From Serratia sp. AKBS12 (GTDB lineage Bacteria; Pseudomonadota; Gammaproteobacteria; Enterobacterales; Enterobacteriaceae): a stretch of DNA of 64,000 nucleotides. Where the stretch lies: contig NZ_JANUSB010000013.1 in assembly GCF_024793895.1 (NCBI RefSeq), forward strand, positions 1-64,000. The letters run 5' to 3'. Made by a program: the position numbers and the translations under genes. Below are positions 32,913-41,924 of the stretch, in pieces. The first letter of the stretch is position 1; the number at the start of each line of letters is the position of its first letter. The notes beneath the pieces were generated by a model. That model was not told the DNA's origin, did no database searches, and saw only the letters and a list, made by a program, of their open reading frames with translations.

Positions 32913-34352
32913 ATGCGACAATTTTTTGCTTCCCTGCGGCTGGATAGCCAACTGGCTGAACCGCTGTATCGGCAGATTTACCTGCGTATCAAACAGGCAA
33001 TCGGCCAGGGTGCGCTGCCGGCAGGCAGTCGTTTGCCGTCGGTGCGTGGTTTGGCGAGCGATCTGGGGGTAGCGCGCGCGACGGTGGAAAGTGCTTATGC
33101 GCAGCTGGTTGCCGAAGGCTTTTTACAAAGTCGCGGCCAGGCGGGGACCTATGTCTCGGCGCAATTACCGCCGGTAGCGCGGCAATCGACGCTGGCGGAG
33201 GCAAAGTCGATGCCGGCGGCAAAACCGCCTGCGTCGCCGTTCAGCCCGGATGGCACATCGCTGGCACCGTTCCAACTGGGATTGCCGGCGCTGGATGCTT
33301 TTCCACGCGCGGTATGGCAACGGATCGTTGCGCAGCAGCTACGTGCCACCACGGCGCTGTCGTTGGCGCATCCGCCGGCCAGCGGTTTGAGCGCCTTGCG
33401 TGAGGCAATTAGCCACTATCTGGCGCTGTCGCGCGGCATTCATTGTAGTCCGGCTCAGATCTTTATTTGCAGCGGCTATCAGGCTCAACTGGATCTGATC
33501 GTCAATACGCTGTTGCAGCCGGGCGATGCGGTGTGGCTGGAAGATCCCGGTTACCCGATTACGCGACCGCTGCTGCACGCCGCCGGCATGCAGACGATAT
33601 CCGTACCGGTTGACCCGCAGGGCATGAATATTGACGTCGGTATGGCCCGGCGGCCAGACGCCCGCATGGCGGTATTGACGCCGACCCACCAAAGCCCGTT
33701 AGGCGTGTCGCTCAGTCTGGCACGGCGTATGGCGCTGCTTGAGTGGGCGCAGCAACGGCAGGCGTGGATTGTCGAGGATGACTATGACAGCGAGTTTCGC
33801 TATGTCGGCCGCCCGCTGCCGCCGTTAAAGAGCCTTGATGGCCAGCAGCGGGTGCTGTACGCCGGTTCGTTTAGCAAAACGCTGTTCCCGTCGTTGCGAC
33901 TGTCTTATCTGGTGGTGCCGGCAGCACAGGTGGCGGCGTTTGAGCAGGTTGCCCGCCAGCGTTTGTGTGGCAGTCCTCCGCTGATACAGGCCAGCGTGGC
34001 GGCATTTATCAGCCAGGGGCATTTTTACCGGCATCTCAAGCGCATGCGGCCGCTATACCGTCAACGCCGGCAATGGTTGGCCGACGCGTTGCAGCAGCAG
34101 TTAGGCAGCGTTTTGCGCGTGGCGGCGCAGGCGGGGGGAATTCAATTGCTGGCGCGATTGACAACCGGCAGCGACAGCGCGCTGGCAGCGGCGGCATGGC
34201 GCGGTGGGTTGGCGGTGCAGGCGCTGTCCGACTGGCAACTGACGGCCTGGCAGCAACAGGGCATCTTGTTGGGTTTTACCAATTTTACCCAGCAGTGGGA
34301 GGCAGAACAGGCGGTGGCTCGGTTGGCGGCGGCGTTGGCCAGCCTCAATTAA
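32913..34352 (+). CDS. MocR-type GntR/aminotransferase regulator
   Basis: 479 residues: an N-terminal GntR winged helix (LYRQIYLRIKQAIGQGALP; SVRGLASDLGVARATVESAY) fused to a fold-type I aminotransferase domain. The PLP lysine is in AGSFSKTLFPSLR, and EDDYDSEFRY is conserved. Such regulators sense PLP or amino compounds. Its neighbour is the AhpD-like gene, not pyridoxine synthesis genes, so I do not call it PdxR. Confidence 0.9.
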   Translation: MRQFFASLRLDSQLAEPLYRQIYLRIKQAIGQGALPAGSRLPSVRGLASDLGVARATVESAYAQLVAEGFLQSRGQAGTYVSAQLPPVARQSTLAEAKSMPAAKPPASPFSPDGTSLAPFQLGLPALDAFPRAVWQRIVAQQLRATTALSLAHPPASGLSALREAISHYLALSRGIHCSPAQIFICSGYQAQLDLIVNTLLQPGDAVWLEDPGYPITRPLLHAAGMQTISVPVDPQGMNIDVGMARRPDARMAVLTPTHQSPLGVSLSLARRMALLEWAQQRQAWIVEDDYDSEFRYVGRPLPPLKSLDGQQRVLYAGSFSKTLFPSLRLSYLVVPAAQVAAFEQVARQRLCGSPPLIQASVAAFISQGHFYRHLKRMRPLYRQRRQWLADALQQQLGSVLRVAAQAGGIQLLARLTTGSDSALAAAAWRGGLAVQALSDWQLTAWQQQGILLGFTNFTQQWEAEQAVARLAAALASLN

Positions 34353-34418
34353 ACGGCCCGCGGTTTCCCGCGGGCCAGACGCACATTTGTCTTATCTTTA
34401 TGATGACTGCAAGGGGTG

Positions 34419-34727
34419 TTAACGCCGGGCTAGCAGTACGCCGAGTACGATGCCAACAGCAGCTCCGATACCTACGCCCTGCCAAGGTTTGTCATGCACA
34501 TAATCGTCAGCGTGGCCGACCGCATCGCGTGCGTGCTGTGTCAAACTGCTGGAGCCATTGAAACGCGCGCGGGCGTCGCGTAATACGCCTTTGGCTTTAT
34601 TGTGCAGCTCACTCAGTTCCTCTTTGGTCTTGTCGCCTGAAGCTTTTAATACTTCGTCCAGCGTATCGGCCAACAGGGTAACGTCCTGATCGATGTCTCG
34701 TTCAACTTTTTCTGTTTTCTTAAACAT
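34419..34727 (-). CDS. ygaM: YgaM, ElaB/YqjD family ribosome-associated membrane protein
   Basis: 102-residue DUF883 protein. A charged helical N-terminal part is followed by one C-terminal glycine-rich transmembrane anchor (GVGIGAAVGIVLGVLLARR). E. coli relatives bind ribosomes at the inner membrane in stationary phase. Start at 34727 (MFKKTEKVERDIDQDV) follows GGAGAGTCGA; upstream codons lack family similarity. Location near ygaC and nrd matches E. coli. Confidence 0.9.
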   Translation of the reverse strand: MFKKTEKVERDIDQDVTLLADTLDEVLKASGDKTKEELSELHNKAKGVLRDARARFNGSSSLTQHARDAVGHADDYVHDKPWQGVGIGAAVGIVLGVLLARR

Positions 34728-34842
34728 TCGACTCTCCGTTTGGACACATGTCCTATAAGTGTAGACCATTTCTTAAAAAGTGTCGGCAATCGCACAAAAT
34801 ACCGAATTTTATTTTGAGGCCTGGCGCGCCCCCGTGGAGTTG

Positions 34843-34856
34843 TACATTTGGTTACT
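34843..34856 (+). promoter_or_regulatory. Probable RstA box in the asr promoter
   Basis: TACATTTGGTTACT matches the known RstA consensus TACATNTNGTTACA at all but the last base. It is about 100 bases upstream of asr, the classic acid-induced target of RstA and PhoB in E. coli. Confidence 0.75.
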
Positions 34857-34956
34857 CGGCGAAACCAATCACTCACTGAACGGCAACATAGCTTGCACTA
34901 GTATCTGCTGCAACGGCCCCACCGGGGCTTGCCGAAAACACTCTGAGGAAACAAAG

Positions 34957-35256
34957 ATGAAAAAAGTATTAGCACTGGTTGTTGCCGCCACTATGGGTCT
35001 GTCTTCTATGGCTTTCGCTGCCGAAACCACCGCGGCGCCAGCTAGCACACCGGCTGCGACCACCACCAGCGCAGCTGCCGTGAGCAAGACGCCGGCGAAA
35101 ACCACCCACAAGAAGTCCAGCAAGAAAGCCGCAGAGCAAAAAGCTCAGGCCGCCAAAGCCAAGAAACACAGCAAAAAAGCACCTGCTCAAAAAGCACAGG
35201 CAGCCAAAAAGCAGCATAAGAAAGCCACCAAGAAAGCCGCAGCACCTGCGGCTTAA
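34957..35256 (+). CDS. asr: Acid-shock protein Asr
   Basis: 99-residue periplasmic, very basic protein. A signal peptide ([21 protein letters not shown]) precedes an Ala/Thr-rich stretch and Lys/Ala/Gln repeats ([25 protein letters not shown]). It is made at low pH and probably buffers or shields periplasmic proteins. ATG at 34957 follows TGAGGAA; longer upstream frames would hide the signal peptide. An RstA box lies upstream. Confidence 0.94.
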   Translation: MKKVLALVVAATMGLSSMAFAAETTAAPASTPAATTTSAAAVSKTPAKTTHKKSSKKAAEQKAQAAKAKKHSKKAPAQKAQAAKKQHKKATKKAAAPAA

Positions 35257-35309
35257 TCTCTCGGTCCCAACGACGCCGTCAGGGCGTCGTCTGACATAGC
35301 CCGATGCCA

Positions 35310-35336
35310 ACACCCGGCCCCCTCCGGGTGTTTTTT
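35310..35336 (+). terminator. Terminator after asr
   Basis: ACACCCGG and CCGGGTGT form a stem followed by TTTTTT. A second GC hairpin without T run (CGACGCC / GGCGTCG, about 35271-35289) precedes it. Confidence 0.88.
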
Positions 35337-35350
35337 ATTGGAGCCTCTTG

Positions 35351-35446
35351 ATGATAAACCGCTATCTGTTCGAGCTGGTGTTTAGCGCGGTGGCGCTGTG
35401 CGGCGCGATCGTCGCCTGGCCGCTGTTTGCCGAGAATTTTCTATAA
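35351..35446 (+). CDS. Small hydrophobic protein, 31 residues
   Basis: ATG at 35351, eight bases after GGAGCC, opens MINRYLFELVFSAVALCGAI and continues as one predicted transmembrane helix to ...FAENFL and TAA. Too short for standard gene finders. It lies directly after the asr terminator, and its stop codon is adjacent to the converging SnoaL-like gene. No family recognised; coding status is inferred from ribosome-binding site and composition. Confidence 0.45.
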   Translation: MINRYLFELVFSAVALCGAIVAWPLFAENFL

Positions 35447-35827
35447 TTATCCCACCAGCGGTGTTTCGTGCAGATGTCGCCAGCGAATCTGCGCGTCAAG
35501 CCGGGTAAATAGCACGGTAGAATAACGCAGCGTAGACGCCTGGCCAGGCAGCGTTTGCCGTTCCCGGTAGTTTACCACCGCGCCGTCAGGCCATTGTGCC
35601 AGCAGCGTCATGTCTTCAATGGCGATGCGCAAGCCCCGCTTGGCCGCGCGATGTGCCTGGAAAAAACCACGCAGCGCTGGAAAATCCAGCTTGCTGCCGT
35701 TGAGCGCAATCAGGGTAAATTCGGCATCAAATCGCGCCAGCAGCGCGTCGAGCTGGCCTTCGCCTTGCCCCAGCCAGTTTTCGATCGCCACGTGGGCGTC
35801 CAGCACTTCGTTAAAATAACGGTTCAT
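35447..35827 (-). CDS. SnoaL/NTF2-like protein
   Basis: 126-residue protein with the cone-shaped NTF2 fold pattern (FDAEFTLIALNGSKLDFPALRGFF, then paired C-terminal strands), DUF4440-like. Such proteins are small enzymes or binding proteins. Its ATG overlaps the stop of the MFS gene (ATGA), so the two are translationally coupled. Function unknown. Confidence 0.75.
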   Translation of the reverse strand: MNRYFNEVLDAHVAIENWLGQGEGQLDALLARFDAEFTLIALNGSKLDFPALRGFFQAHRAAKRGLRIAIEDMTLLAQWPDGAVVNYRERQTLPGQASTLRYSTVLFTRLDAQIRWRHLHETPLVG

Positions 35828-37206
35828 GATACCTCCTGTTGCAGATGGATATGGCGCACCACCGCCCGATTGGCGATGCGCAGGCACGCCAGCAACGGGA
35901 TCAGCGTTGCTGCGGCGGCCAGATAAAAACTGGTTTGATAAGCGTTAACGCCGGGCGCATAGCGTTGCAGCAGGTTGAGCGCCAGGCTCAGCAGCGCCAC
36001 GCCAAAGCAGAAACTGAGCTGGCGATTGATATTCCATAGTGCGCTGGCGTCGGCCAGATGCGCGTCGTCAAGGGTCAGGAAGGCGCTGCTCTGCGCGGTA
36101 CTGCTGCATAAACTGCCGCCAAATCCCATCATCGCAAAGGCGGCCAGTTGCCATGCGAGCTGGTCGGCGGCGCTGATGTGCGCCAGCGTCAGGATCCCCA
36201 GCCCCTGCATGACGCAACCGAGGATAAACAGCGGGCGTGGTCCAAGGTGGTTGAAGCTTTTCCCGGTCAGCGTAATCGCCAGCAAAGAGGCCAGTGACCA
36301 GGGGATCATCAGCGCGCCCACCGCGGCGGCCGACATCGCCAACTGATTTTGCAGGTACAACATGGCGAGCAGATTGACGCCGAGAAACAGTCCGGGAATG
36401 GTCTGATAAACCAGCATCGAAATACGCAGCAGCGGGTTTTGCATCAGGCGCAGATCGAGCAGTGGTTGCGAATGGCGCAAACTATGGCGCAGATAGATAG
36501 CCAACGCCACGCCGGCGCCGACCAGCAGCAGCGCCGCCGAGCGTTGCGTCTGCGGTTCGCCCAACCGGCTCAGGCCAAGCAGCAATAAACCGAGCGTGGC
36601 GCAGGCGCTGAGTAAACCCCATGTATCCAACGGCGAACGCTGCGGCGATGGTACATCACGGCGTAGCCACAGGGCTGACAGCAGTAACGCCAGTAGCGCC
36701 AGCGGCAGATTGGCGAAGAATACCCAGCGCCAATCCAGGCGATCGACGATGAGCCCCCCCAGCAATGGGGACAGCGCTGGCGCCAGCAGACCCACCAGCA
36801 TGATGGCGGCGGACAGCCGGGCGCGTTCATGACTGCGATACAACTGATAGGCCAGCGTCTGACCGATCGGGATCAGCAGGCCGCCACCGATGCCCTGCAA
36901 CACTCGCCAGCCAATCAGCGTGCCAATAGCGTCGGCAAAACCGGCGGCGACCGTGGCGAGGATAAATACGATCAACGACAGCAGGAACACCCGTCGTGTG
37001 CCGATGCGCTGTGCCAGCCAGGCGCTGAGGGGAATGACCAGCGTCAGGCCGAGAATATAGCCGGTGCTGACCCAGGCAAGTTGGTTGACGCTGGCGTGCA
37101 ACGCGCGGCCAATCGCCGGGTAGGCGATATTGGCAATGAACATATTGATCAGATCGACAAAAAAACCAAGCAGATAGACGAGTGCGACACGGGTACGATA
37201 CGGCAT
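35824..37206 (-). CDS. MFS drug-efflux-type transporter (DHA2-like)
   Basis: 460-residue inner-membrane transporter with 13-14 predicted helices. Motifs include FVDLINMFIANIAYPAIG at the N-terminus, AQRIGTRRVFL in loop 2-3, and the antiporter-like GLLAPALSPLLGGLIVD. First gene of a pair with the SnoaL-like gene. Divergent from the LysR gene at 37313, with a perfect palindrome in between, so it is probably under LysR control. Substrate unknown. Confidence 0.85.
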   Translation of the reverse strand: MPYRTRVALVYLLGFFVDLINMFIANIAYPAIGRALHASVNQLAWVSTGYILGLTLVIPLSAWLAQRIGTRRVFLLSLIVFILATVAAGFADAIGTLIGWRVLQGIGGGLLIPIGQTLAYQLYRSHERARLSAAIMLVGLLAPALSPLLGGLIVDRLDWRWVFFANLPLALLALLLSALWLRRDVPSPQRSPLDTWGLLSACATLGLLLLGLSRLGEPQTQRSAALLLVGAGVALAIYLRHSLRHSQPLLDLRLMQNPLLRISMLVYQTIPGLFLGVNLLAMLYLQNQLAMSAAAVGALMIPWSLASLLAITLTGKSFNHLGPRPLFILGCVMQGLGILTLAHISAADQLAWQLAAFAMMGFGGSLCSSTAQSSAFLTLDDAHLADASALWNINRQLSFCFGVALLSLALNLLQRYAPGVNAYQTSFYLAAAATLIPLLACLRIANRAVVRHIHLQQEVS

Positions 37207-37276
37207 AGGGCCTCCGGTTGAAGGCGTGCAGTGTAGCGGGGGGAAAGCAGCGGATAAATCGGCGTCAGGCGGTTAC

Positions 37277-37299
37277 ACTGTCAAAAAAATTTTGACAGT
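37277..37299. promoter_or_regulatory. Perfect 10-bp palindrome between MFS and LysR genes
   Basis: ACTGTCAAAA at 37277 is exactly complementary to TTTTGACAGT ending at 37299, with an AAA spacer. It lies 14 bases before the LysR start codon and 70 bases from the MFS start. It is a good operator candidate for the LysR protein (autorepression) or for another dimeric regulator. Confidence 0.7.
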
Positions 37300-37312
37300 T
37301 ATCGAGGATTCC

Positions 37313-38206
37313 ATGCTCAATTTACAGCGGTTGGCTATTTTTGTTGCCGTGGTCGAGGCCGGTAATTTCACCGCGGCGGCAAACACGCTAGGGCAAAGCA
37401 AAGCGGTGGTCAGCTTTAATATCAAACAGTTGGAAAGCGAGCTTGGCGTATCGCTGCTGGCGCGCAGCACGCGGAAACTGTCGTTGACCGATGCCGGCGA
37501 ACGGTTTTATCAGCGCAGCCTGCGCCTGCTGCAAGAGGCAGAAAACGTCTTGGATGACGTGCGGCGCGACCACCATGGCCTGAGCGGCACCCTGCGCATT
37601 ACCAGTACGCCGGAGTATGGCGCGCACGCGGTGGTGCCGGCACTGGCGGCTTTTGCCCAACTGCATCCACGGTTACGCATCCAGCATGTTTCTTCTTCTC
37701 ACCATGCGGATTTGATTGCCGAGCGCTTTGACGTGGCGATTCGTCTGGGGCGCATGGCAGATTCAAACCATCGTGCGGCGCGTCTTGGTGATTTCGCCAT
37801 TTTGCCGGTAGCGTCGCCGGCCTATCTGGCGCGACGGCAGATCGTTTCGCTGGCGCAACTGGCGCAGGCGCAGTGGATTGTCCACAGCCGATTATCGTCT
37901 CCGCTCAGTTGGCAGGTGGAAACGCCGCAACGGCAGCCGGTGTTGTTCGACGTTGAAACCCCTGCCACGCTGACAGCCGACAGTGCGACGGCGCTGCTGG
38001 CATTTGCCTTGCACGGCGCCGGCGTTGCCCTGCTGCCGGACTGGCTGGTACGTCCGGCACTGCAGCACGGGCAATTACGCCAGCTGTTGCCGGATCACCG
38101 CTTCCCGACGCAAAGTATTTATGCGCTTTACCCCAATACGCGCCACGTGCCGGAGAAGGTGCGGGCATTTATCGATTTCCTGCGGGCCTGGTTTGCCACC
38201 GCTTGA
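37313..38206 (+). CDS. LysR-family transcriptional regulator
   Basis: 297 residues with N-terminal helix-turn-helix (RLAIFVAVVEAGNFTAAANT, KAVVSFNIKQLESELGV) and LysR effector domain. ATG 37313 follows GAGGATTCC; a longer frame starting at 37226 would run through the palindrome and promoter. Divergent from the MFS/SnoaL pair, its likely target. Confidence 0.9.
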   Translation: MLNLQRLAIFVAVVEAGNFTAAANTLGQSKAVVSFNIKQLESELGVSLLARSTRKLSLTDAGERFYQRSLRLLQEAENVLDDVRRDHHGLSGTLRITSTPEYGAHAVVPALAAFAQLHPRLRIQHVSSSHHADLIAERFDVAIRLGRMADSNHRAARLGDFAILPVASPAYLARRQIVSLAQLAQAQWIVHSRLSSPLSWQVETPQRQPVLFDVETPATLTADSATALLAFALHGAGVALLPDWLVRPALQHGQLRQLLPDHRFPTQSIYALYPNTRHVPEKVRAFIDFLRAWFATA

Positions 38207-38463
38207 GGGCGAGGGGGATTCCCGCTGGCGGGTAGCCAGCGCTGTCGTTGCCAACAAAGCGTTGCCTGCGCAATCCTCGCTCCCATCGGCGGGATGACCG
38301 TATATCGTTAGCGGCCTGCGGTGGGTGAAACAGCCACGCCAGCCTTGGCTCAAGCACATGATTAAGGATTATTCCGAAACCCGGGGGCACTCTGAGAAAT
38401 TTATTGTTTCAGCCAATGATTCCGGTAAGGTCGCACTGCGGTTCGCAATGAGAGGAGGAGTCG

Positions 38464-38802
38464 ATGTATTTACGGCCGGATGAAGTGGCTAGAGTGTTGG
38501 AGAGTACCGGTTTCGAACGTGATTATGTCACCGATCAAGCCTACGGTTACCGCAAGGGCGATCACTATGTGTATGTTAATCGCGAAGCGCGCATGGGCAG
38601 AACTGCGTTGGTGATCCACCCTGCGTTGAAAGAGCGCAGCGTGCACTTTGCGACCCCGACGTCGCCAGTGCGTACCAGCGAACAATATACTGAATTCCCA
38701 TTGGATCTCACCGGCGACACGCCAAACCTGCGTTACGGCATTCCGCACGGCTTTAGCTCGCGCGAAGCGCTGTCCCGCTATCTTTACAGTATGTTCCTGT
38801 AA
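38464..38802 (+). CDS. ygaC: YgaC family protein (DUF2002)
   Basis: 112-residue cytoplasmic protein almost identical in plan to E. coli YgaC ([13 protein letters not shown]..., [32 protein letters not shown]). Function unknown; the E. coli gene is Fur-regulated. GAGGAG precedes the start. The 257 bases upstream contain no gene, only a GC hairpin at about 38223-38239. Confidence 0.93.
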   Translation: MYLRPDEVARVLESTGFERDYVTDQAYGYRKGDHYVYVNREARMGRTALVIHPALKERSVHFATPTSPVRTSEQYTEFPLDLTGDTPNLRYGIPHGFSSREALSRYLYSMFL

Positions 38803-38832
38803 CCAGGGAGCGCAGTTCGCTGCGCCCATGGC

Positions 38833-39279
38833 TCACCCGTTGACGATGGCATCCAGATTGAAGCGTTCGTTATAGGCGCGGCGAAACTGCGCCAGTTCAA
38901 ACGCATCCAAATCCAGTTCAGCAAAGTAAAATAGCGCCGACTCGGTGTGTTCGGCGTGCAACTGCGGCGACAGACCCGCGCGGATCAGGGTTTCGCGCCA
39001 CTGGCCTATCTGCGCATCGTCCGCCTGTTTGATAAAGGTGACATAAATAAACAGCAGGTAGGCCGCGCGGTGCATTTCTTCGGTGTAGCCGTTGTTCAGC
39101 ATCCGGATGAACCGCTGGCCGTTGTGCCCGCCCATTTCCTGCACCATCGATTCAACCAGTATCGGCTTGACCTTCAGCCAGTTAGCCAGAGAATCAATGG
39201 CCTTGCGGGTATCGGAGGTCAGCAGGCGGTAACCGACAATAAAGACCACGATCAGGGCGGCGATAATAATCCACGTCAT
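38833..39279 (-). CDS. YicN family protein (DUF1198)
   Basis: 148 residues with one N-terminal transmembrane helix (WIIIAALIVVFIVGYRLL) and a helical cytoplasmic domain (KAIDSLANWLKVKPILVESM). It resembles the enterobacterial DUF1198 group. Function unknown. Converges on ygaC. Confidence 0.8.
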   Translation of the reverse strand: MTWIIIAALIVVFIVGYRLLTSDTRKAIDSLANWLKVKPILVESMVQEMGGHNGQRFIRMLNNGYTEEMHRAAYLLFIYVTFIKQADDAQIGQWRETLIRAGLSPQLHAEHTESALFYFAELDLDAFELAQFRRAYNERFNLDAIVNG

Positions 39280-39345
39280 TGGGGTGTCTTGTACTCGTTA
39301 GTTGCCAGCAACTGGCCAGGGGCGCCGCTGACGGCGCCGGTGATG

Positions 39346-39687
39346 TCAGTGTTGTTCGCCGCTGAAATTGTCTGCTGCCCGCGGTGGCTGATTATGTACA
39401 CGGTGGTTGAAGGTGGCTGCGTCCTTGGCCAGCGCGTCCAGATGGGCGCCGAGCATTTTGATTTGCTTCACCAGCGCATGCTGTTCCGGCACCGAGCTGG
39501 CGGTGCTCAGTTTCCGCGCCAGCTGTTCATTCTGTGCATGAAGGGCAGCTTCGCGTTGTTGAGCTTCCAGCAATTGTTGTTGCAGTGCGTGATAGCGTTG
39601 TTGCCATTCGCGGTGCTGCTTTTCGAAGCTGGCCTGCAACTCATTCATTGCATTCTGAAACTGGATTTCCAGTTCGCGCATTGTCAT
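39346..39687 (-). CDS. Coiled-coil protein resembling MbeD
   Basis: 113 residues, almost all one charged, Gln-rich helix predicted to form a coiled coil (about 5-75). The N-terminus (MRELEIQFQNAMNELQASF) resembles the MbeD/MobD mobilisation-exclusion family of ColE1-type plasmids, but no mobilisation genes are near. Role unknown. Start 39687 or 39681 is possible; both follow GGATCG. Confidence 0.65.
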   Translation of the reverse strand: MTMRELEIQFQNAMNELQASFEKQHREWQQRYHALQQQLLEAQQREAALHAQNEQLARKLSTASSVPEQHALVKQIKMLGAHLDALAKDAATFNHRVHNQPPRAADNFSGEQH

Positions 39688-39894
39688 GGGCTCGATCCTT
39701 TGCGGCACTCAATATTGGCTGGCAGTATAACGAAAACTACGCGCAAGCTCACCCGCTGGTGACAAAAGCAGACAATCCCCAGCGATAAATCGTGGCTTGC
39801 AACCTCGCCATGGCGTCTTACAATCAAGCTCATCCCCCGCGATACAGCAACTTCGGTTATTTTCGGTATTAACTTCCAGGTGAGTGGCAGCGAG

Positions 39895-40467
39895 ATGAAC
39901 ATCGAAGAAAAAGATTTTTTTGAGCAGGCAATGGCCGACGTTACCCCTTTATCCGGGCGGCAACAGACGCTGTATCTAAAGGCCGACCATCGGCAGGACC
40001 AGCGTGCGCACCGCGCTGCGCTGGCGCTGCAACTGGAAAATCCGCTCAGTAGCGATGTGCTGGACATTATTCCCTGCGATGTGCCGCTCGAATACCGGGG
40101 AGAGGGTATTCAGCAAGGGGTGCTGGAGAAGCTGCGCCATGGCCGTTATGCGCCACAGGCCAGCCTGAACCTGCTGAAACGCCCGGTGGAAAGCTGCCGT
40201 CAGGAGCTGTTCCGCTTTATTGTACTGGCGCAGCAGGAAAATCTGCGTTCGCTGCTGGTGGTACATGGCCGTGGTCGCGAAGATGAAAGTCACGCCAACA
40301 TTGTGCGCAGTTACCTGGCCAAATGGCTGGCGCAGCTGGAACCGGTGCAGGCGTTTTGTCGCGCGCTGCCGCGCGACGGCGGCGATGGAGCCTGTTACGT
40401 GACGCTGCGTAAATCGGCGCAGGCCAAAGCGGACAACTTTGAGCGCCACGCCAAGCGCAGCCGCTAA
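39895..40467 (+). CDS. smrA: DNA endonuclease SmrA (Smr domain)
   Basis: 190-residue protein, the YdaL/SmrA type. The Smr domain carries LDIIPCDVPLEYRGEG and the conserved VVHGRGREDESHANIVRSY, then ALPRDGGDGACYVTLRK. E. coli SmrA has nicking endonuclease activity in vitro. ATG 39895 matches the E. coli start. Stands alone. Confidence 0.9.
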   Translation: MNIEEKDFFEQAMADVTPLSGRQQTLYLKADHRQDQRAHRAALALQLENPLSSDVLDIIPCDVPLEYRGEGIQQGVLEKLRHGRYAPQASLNLLKRPVESCRQELFRFIVLAQQENLRSLLVVHGRGREDESHANIVRSYLAKWLAQLEPVQAFCRALPRDGGDGACYVTLRKSAQAKADNFERHAKRSR

Positions 40468-40481
40468 GCTGGCGACCGGCT

Positions 40482-40868
40482 TCAGGCCGGTAGCAGATTG
40501 GCTATTTCAAGCAGGTTGTTGTCCGGATCGCGCAGGTAGATCGAGACGATCGGCCCGTTGGCGCCGGTACGTTCTATCGGGCCTTCTTCGATAATCACCC
40601 CCAGATCGTCCAGCTCCTCCATTACCAGCGCCAGCGGGGTGGCGGCAATAAAGCACAGATCTGCCGAGCCGGGCGTTGGACGATAGGCCTTTGGGTCGAA
40701 CTCGGTACCGACCTGATGCAGATTGATCTTTTGCTGACCAAAGGCCAGCGCCTTGCGTTCGTCGGCGAAAGTGATGATATCGAATCCCAATACCTGTTGG
40801 TAAAAGCGGCAACTACGTTCAATGTCCGCCACGGTTAACACCAGGTGGTCCAGTTTATCTATCTTCAT
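40482..40868 (-). CDS. VOC-family protein (glyoxalase fold)
   Basis: 128-residue vicinal-oxygen-chelate protein. Metal ligand positions are visible in LDHLVLTVADIERS (His), KINLHQVG (His) and the C-terminal DPDNNLLEIAN (Glu). Likely a metal-dependent lyase or binding protein; substrate unknown. An in-frame ATG two codons upstream is also possible. Confidence 0.85.
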   Translation of the reverse strand: MKIDKLDHLVLTVADIERSCRFYQQVLGFDIITFADERKALAFGQQKINLHQVGTEFDPKAYRPTPGSADLCFIAATPLALVMEELDDLGVIIEEGPIERTGANGPIVSIYLRDPDNNLLEIANLLPA

Positions 40869-40938
40869 GGTCAATACATGTCGTCGTTGAGGTGGATTAA
40901 ATCGGCCAATAGCCTGGTCGGCTATTGGCCGTGGCTAA

Positions 40939-41352
40939 TTATTTATCAAACAGTTTATGATCCAGGGAATAACGCCCGGCACCGGTAACCGACAGTAGCA
41001 GCAGGCCGCCAATGATGCTGATATTTTTAAAGAAGTTTATTTCATTGCCCATCATTTCTGCGCCGGTCATATTCCAGAACGGGTGGCCGATAAACGCCGT
41101 ACCCAAAACATACAGGGCAAAAATAATCGCGATAGGTCGCGTAAAAATGCCGACGATCAACGCGATGCCGAAAATAAATTCGACCACCACGGCAATAATC
41201 GCGGCAAAATACGGCATTGGCGCGCCGTAGCCTTCCATTGCCGTTACCGTGCCGCCAAAATTGGTCAGTTTCATCCAGCCGAAAATAATGAACAGGATCA
41301 TCAGCAGTATTCTGGAGAGCAGAATAACGCCGTCTTTTGAGCTATCACCCAT
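40939..41352 (-). CDS. DoxX-family membrane protein
   Basis: 137 residues with four predicted transmembrane helices, DoxX-like (ILFIIFGWMKLTNFGGT, VEFIFGIALIVGIFTRPIA). Members are linked to redox homeostasis in the inner membrane. ATG at 41352 lies six bases after AAGGAG, which decides the start. Confidence 0.87.
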   Translation of the reverse strand: MGDSSKDGVILLSRILLMILFIIFGWMKLTNFGGTVTAMEGYGAPMPYFAAIIAVVVEFIFGIALIVGIFTRPIAIIFALYVLGTAFIGHPFWNMTGAEMMGNEINFFKNISIIGGLLLLSVTGAGRYSLDHKLFDK

Positions 41353-41560
41353 GTTGAACTCCTTAGCCACTGCTGAAAATTAGTGTTGTACTGCTGATTA
41401 AAGCGTAGACCAGTTAGCCGGTTTTTCTAGGGATAGCAGGGGATTGCGCACGTTTTTACGCCGCCGACGAAGCCGCGAATTTGTTGGCTATACTTTAACG
41501 AATTAAACATTGGGCAAACGCGCCCAGCCGACAGGATCTTTTAAACTGCGAGATGAAAAT

Positions 41561-41839
41561 ATGGACTTGGAAATATTGCAAGAAGACACTCGTTTCTTTA
41601 TTAATGACCAGCAGGGTAACACCATTGCCGAGATTTCTTTTGTGCCCAGCGGCGACAGATTAACCATTATCGATCATACCTGGGTGGACGAAACGCTAAA
41701 AGGGCAGGGGGTGGGGAAAGAGCTGGTGGCGCGGGTGGTGAAAAAAATGCGCCAGGAAGGTCGCAAGATTATTCCGCTGTGCCCATTTGCCAAACATGAG
41801 TTCGACACCACACCAGCTTATCAGGATATTCGCGCATAA
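41561..41839 (+). CDS. YjdJ-like small GNAT N-acetyltransferase
   Basis: 92-residue compact GNAT domain: acetyl-CoA loop [19 protein letters not shown], preceded by IDHTWVDE and followed by [12 protein letters not shown]. This short class (GCN5-related, YjdJ type) may acetylate small amines. Start at 41561 has GAG upstream; a longer frame from 41510 lacks family similarity. Confidence 0.85.
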   Translation: MDLEILQEDTRFFINDQQGNTIAEISFVPSGDRLTIIDHTWVDETLKGQGVGKELVARVVKKMRQEGRKIIPLCPFAKHEFDTTPAYQDIRA

Positions 41840-41924
41840 ATTTGCCAAGACGGCGAGCATTGGGGCAGTCAGCCTCCCCAATAATGGATGTGTTAACGGT
41901 ATTTAGCGTATGGCGGGATTACTA

